This document shows positions 60,943 to 64,000 of a stretch of DNA of 64,000 bases, one piece after another (positions within the stretch are counted from its first letter, which is position 1; every line of letters starts with the position of its first letter). The position numbers and the translations under genes were made by a program. Origin of the DNA: Candidatus Aenigmatarchaeota archaeon (GTDB lineage Archaea; Aenigmatarchaeota; Aenigmatarchaeia; QMZP01; QMZT01). The notes under the pieces are model-generated. The model was not told the DNA's origin, did not search any database, and worked only from the letters and a program-made list of their open reading frames with translations. The stretch covers positions 173,383-237,382 of the forward strand of contig JAFGCI010000002.1 of assembly GCA_016932735.1 (NCBI GenBank). The letters are read 5' to 3'.

Positions 60943-63900
60943 TCAGCTGAAGGTTGCCCCGGAACTTGCTCCATAGTTTATTGTCTTTTTGTCAGATGGG
61001 GTATTTGAATTCTGTATTTCAATTTTCACTGGTACGATGTTGGATCCAGTGAAAATTACAGTATATGTCTCTTGCTGTCCCGAGTTAATTGTTTGTTGGG
61101 AAGTAACTTTGCTGCCTCTCAAGTAAACTGCATACTCGTTGCTTGGAATAGCCAATATGGTGAACTGAAGAGCACCGCCGTCAGCCTTTACAACGAAGGT
61201 TCCGAAATCCGGATTGGCTAATAATTGAGCGTCGGTCTTTTCGTTATGAAACGGAGTAAGGATTTGGATTTTACCGTTGTATGTGACAGTTGCAGGTGAT
61301 GTCGCAGCACTGCAATCGTCTCCCATACTCACACCTCTGGCTGTTTTGCACGTGCCAAAGTTTTTGGTGACACATGCATTTGTATTCCAATATTTCTGCG
61401 CTGCTGTATTAGCTTCATTTCCATTCATGGAATCTGCCCATGCATCACCGAATCTGGCTTTCACCACGCAGCAAACACCGGACTTGCATAACCCGGTTAC
61501 ATAACAACTAGCAAAATTACATGCGGGAGCCTGTGATGATGTATACGTTGGCTGTGCAGCAGGCGCAGTCTCTTTTTCAAAAGTAACGTTTATGTCCTGG
61601 CATGTCGATTCAACTTTATTATTTCTGTCTACAGAAGTGCTTCCGCAAACCTTCACTATACCATCGTCTTTTGCATATGGGTGGGTTCCTAAAAAGATCT
61701 TTATGCTTGAGCCTTGGCTGTATTGGGTTGCAATATCAGCATCTTTACTTGGAGCCGTTTTTATCCAATCTTTTGTTACACTATCGACTAAGAAATGGGT
61801 TATACCGCCACCGGCTGCTGATATTATAACATAAAAATTCGGTTCTCTAGCTTTTAAATCTACAGTCTTCACGGATAGCGTCATTGACGGCATGTCTACT
61901 CCCGCCGGCGTTCCGGTAGTTGCTGGTTTTTCTTTGATTGTAATAGTTAATTGTGACGGATCTGTGGATGAATCTGTATCTGCTATATTTATTGTACATG
62001 TGCCTTTGCTTTTTCCTTTAACTTTTACTATCCCAGGACTTTTTTGAAGAACATTAAATGTTTCTGGAGTGAGCATTTCCACAGTTCCTGTCATATCACA
62101 TGTCTTTGAAACTCTTACTGAAATGTCTCCGGCTTTACTTTCAATTTTGATTTCCTTGATTGCGTCTATTTCTGCATCTATATTTCCGTCGTTACCCGTC
62201 TCTACCCAAATAGCAGTCAAGCTGTCTGATATTCCTGAACCCCTGTCTCCGGCACAATTATTGTAGTATGTACCAACATTAAGCTTCTCGCTGACTTTGC
62301 CTTTATCATTCTCGAGATATATCCAAATCTGTTTTCCGTTTAAATCTCCCTGTTTGACTCTTCCGGATTGATCAATAAACATGTCAGGTAAATGCTGCCG
62401 GAATGTTAGTTGTGCAGTTCCTGTGTATTTGCCGCCTCTCATTTCAGTAAGTTGCGGCACTACCTTCCTGTTTAATTCCTCGGCTAATACATTTTCTCCA
62501 TCTTTAACAACAAGATAAGCAAACCTATACTCTTTGTCTCCTCTTCTTACCTCCTTGAAATATACTGTTATTGCAGCGTCATTGGGTCCGCATAAACCTC
62601 TATTTGTTGTATATATCTGTCCTCCGCTTCCACCTCCCAAATCGGCAGCCGCATCCTCGACTGCCTGATAAAGCTGCTCGGCTTTCTGGGCAGTGGCTTC
62701 GAGGTTGGCCACGCAGCTTGCAAGCGACTGCATGACGTTTATTCCCTGATAAGCCGCGTTGACCTCGCCGACAGGCTGCGCCTGCTCGACCTGCCTCTGT
62801 ATATTCTCAAAGCATGCCTGAAGCTGAAGGAAATCAAGATATATCTGCGCAACGAGTATCAGGATTCTCCAGTTCTTCAAGAGGACTCCGCAAACATCAC
62901 CAAATGCACTTGCTGTGCCTTCAAGGACGTCTTCTCCAATTACATCCGCTACGCCTCCGCCTAGTCTTTGTATGATTTCTCCGAGGAGTCTTGCAATAAG
63001 GCAGGAAAGTCCCCAAGTTGCTCCTTTCTTGAAATGGCCGAAAAGGTCATTTTTTGGATCCGTATCCAGGACTCCTCTGAGAGCGCTGTCCCTGTCAAGG
63101 AATTTGACTAACAGATAAATGACTCCAGCCAAAGATATCATTGCAACTGCAAAGCTGCCCCAATCAAACTTGGAACCATCAGCAAAAAATATCTTTTCCT
63201 GAATCTCTGGCTGATATGAGAAATCATTCAGGCCCGATGTCGATGTATGTGCTTCAGATAAATAATCTATAGTTCGTATATCATTTATCTGTTCCATAAG
63301 AACTTCATTGTCAGCCCATGCAACTTGACCACCGGTTCCTGCGGGTGGGTTTGTAGGTTCAGGACTGTCAATCTTGTTCTCAATCCCGTCTATCGCCACA
63401 TCAGAAACATAGCAGACTATGCAGAAGCCTGTTACCCACATAACCTTCCTTATTATGCTCATGAACAGGTCTGTTAGTTTCTTTGCGTCCTCGAGCTGTT
63501 TCTCCCAGTTGAGGAGCGCGCTTGTCTTTATTCTCTTTATGTACGTGACGCCGGGCAGTCCCTGGACCTCGAGCTTAGAGACACCCTTGCCGTTGCCGTA
63601 CGTGAACGTCATCATCACTTGAGGCTGTCCGAGCCTGTAGGGCGGCTCGACAACCTCGACTGCGGATGTCCTTTGAGTGTCGTTCAGAGGCTTCCCCTGG
63701 ACAGTCTGCGGAAGTATGACATTGCAGAAGTATTCCCTCTCATACTCTATGCTGCCTGCGGGAAGCTGCGCTGACTGCTGGGTGCAGCTTACCTGCGCGT
63801 TGAGCTCATCTTCGCCTCCGGTAAGGACGGCTGTAGTTGATGAGAATGTGAATCCTGTCGGCAGCGGCTTGCTATGAATATCATGGACAGTCACTGTGAA

Positions 63901-64000
63901 ATTGGTCGGGTTTCCTCCCATGAGATAGCATCTGCCGTCGTACTGCTGGACCTGGCACTGCTTGGGCCATACAGGAGATGTCGCCTGCGCCTCAAGATTG
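60943..64000 (-). CDS. Large polytopic membrane protein with ectodomains, 5' end outside the window
   Basis: At least 1018 aa. The track starts at ATG 63921, but the frame stays open to the window edge and reads NLEAQATSPVWPKQCQVQQY before it, so the gene is partial. The order seen is a beta-rich ectodomain, a hydrophobic pair near LFMSIIRKVMWVTGFCIVCY, a second TM near FAVAMISLAGVIYLLVKFL, an amphipathic region with coiled coil, then ~600 residues of Ig-like and Cys-rich ectodomain (CNFASCYVTGLCKSGVCCVV). No family recognised. First visible gene of the long minus-strand run. Confidence 0.65.
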   Translation of the reverse strand, partial: NLEAQATSPVWPKQCQVQQYDGRCYLMGGNPTNFTVTVHDIHSKPLPTGFTFSSTTAVLTGGEDELNAQVSCTQQSAQLPAGSIEYEREYFCNVILPQTVQGKPLNDTQRTSAVEVVEPPYRLGQPQVMMTFTYGNGKGVSKLEVQGLPGVTYIKRIKTSALLNWEKQLEDAKKLTDLFMSIIRKVMWVTGFCIVCYVSDVAIDGIENKIDSPEPTNPPAGTGGQVAWADNEVLMEQINDIRTIDYLSEAHTSTSGLNDFSYQPEIQEKIFFADGSKFDWGSFAVAMISLAGVIYLLVKFLDRDSALRGVLDTDPKNDLFGHFKKGATWGLSCLIARLLGEIIQRLGGGVADVIGEDVLEGTASAFGDVCGVLLKNWRILILVAQIYLDFLQLQACFENIQRQVEQAQPVGEVNAAYQGINVMQSLASCVANLEATAQKAEQLYQAVEDAAADLGGGSGGQIYTTNRGLCGPNDAAITVYFKEVRRGDKEYRFAYLVVKDGENVLAEELNRKVVPQLTEMRGGKYTGTAQLTFRQHLPDMFIDQSGRVKQGDLNGKQIWIYLENDKGKVSEKLNVGTYYNNCAGDRGSGISDSLTAIWVETGNDGNIDAEIDAIKEIKIESKAGDISVRVSKTCDMTGTVEMLTPETFNVLQKSPGIVKVKGKSKGTCTINIADTDSSTDPSQLTITIKEKPATTGTPAGVDMPSMTLSVKTVDLKAREPNFYVIISAAGGGITHFLVDSVTKDWIKTAPSKDADIATQYSQGSSIKIFLGTHPYAKDDGIVKVCGSTSVDRNNKVESTCQDINVTFEKETAPAAQPTYTSSQAPACNFASCYVTGLCKSGVCCVVKARFGDAWADSMNGNEANTAAQKYWNTNACVTKNFGTCKTARGVSMGDDCSAATSPATVTYNGKIQILTPFHNEKTDAQLLANPDFGTFVVKADGGALQFTILAIPSNEYAVYLRGSKVTSQQTINSGQQETYTVIFTGSNIVPVKIEIQNSNTPSDKKTINYGASSGATFS

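Noticed and set aside
1-64000. CRISPR arrays, insertion sequences and prophage genes
   Set aside because: No regularly spaced direct repeats, transposase or capsid/terminase-like ORFs were seen anywhere in the window.

Overview
This window is archaeal. It carries archaeal and eukaryotic-type information genes (Rli1/ABCE1, aIF2-alpha, S27e, L44e, S17e, L35Ae, PriS, a GINS subunit, SRP54, 7S SRP RNA, an ATP-dependent DNA ligase), a geranylgeranyl-reductase-family gene for archaeal lipids, archaeal-type GlyRS and ThrRS, TATA-box promoters about 25 nt upstream of many starts, and GGTGAT-type Shine-Dalgarno sites. Genes are compact, strands switch often, and many small membrane proteins have no recognisable family. 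This fits a DPANN-like archaeon, but no 16S gene is present to place it; that assignment is inference.

Layout. 0-9.3 kb: translation and replication core (KH protein-Rli1; L44e-S27e-aIF2alpha-SRP54-PIN; PriS-GINS; MEMO; KaiC-like ATPase). 9.4-15 kb: an AT-rich two-gene membrane unit, ArgRS, and an operon TatD-NYN RNase-two small proteins-archaeosortase. 15-16.9 kb: ThrRS, preceded by a 14-codon threonine-rich leader ORF and RNA hairpins. 16.9-20.4 kb: two cytoplasmic PQQ-like beta-propellers with KSEY-repeat tails flanking a TrmB-type regulator whose promoter carries a perfect 21-bp palindrome. 20.4-25.7 kb: DUF167, geranylgeranyl reductase plus ferredoxin, DUF357, MTA phosphorylase, DUF373, a DEDDh exonuclease. 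25.8-27.1 kb: an RNA cluster with tRNA-Asp carrying two non-canonical introns, 5S rRNA, and two paralogous ~300-nt structured RNAs of unassigned family. 27.2-37.8 kb: GlyRS, a CBS-HPF-like fusion, two exported TM-anchored proteins, a second TrmB-like regulator, DNA ligase.

37.8-64 kb is dominated by a large set of membrane and exported proteins of unknown function: three related 3-5 TM proteins, further small proteins, a pilin-like ORF, an M50 protease, two GspF/TadC-type platform proteins, a membrane-tethered Lon-like protease, a 1175-aa polytopic protein, two giant exported proteins with a clan CD (C25-like) protease signature (one has lost its Cys), and a >1000-aa polytopic protein running off the window. 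Three promoters across this block share a ~20-nt sequence just downstream of the TATA box. I infer a surface machine (secretion, pilus or host-contact), but no assembly ATPase lies in the window. The 7S RNA gene sits within this block.

The best candidates for something undescribed are the Thr-codon leader of thrS (attenuation-like control in an archaeon), the paired structured ncRNAs, the tRNA-Asp with a ~144-nt T-loop intron, and the 26-kb envelope cluster.
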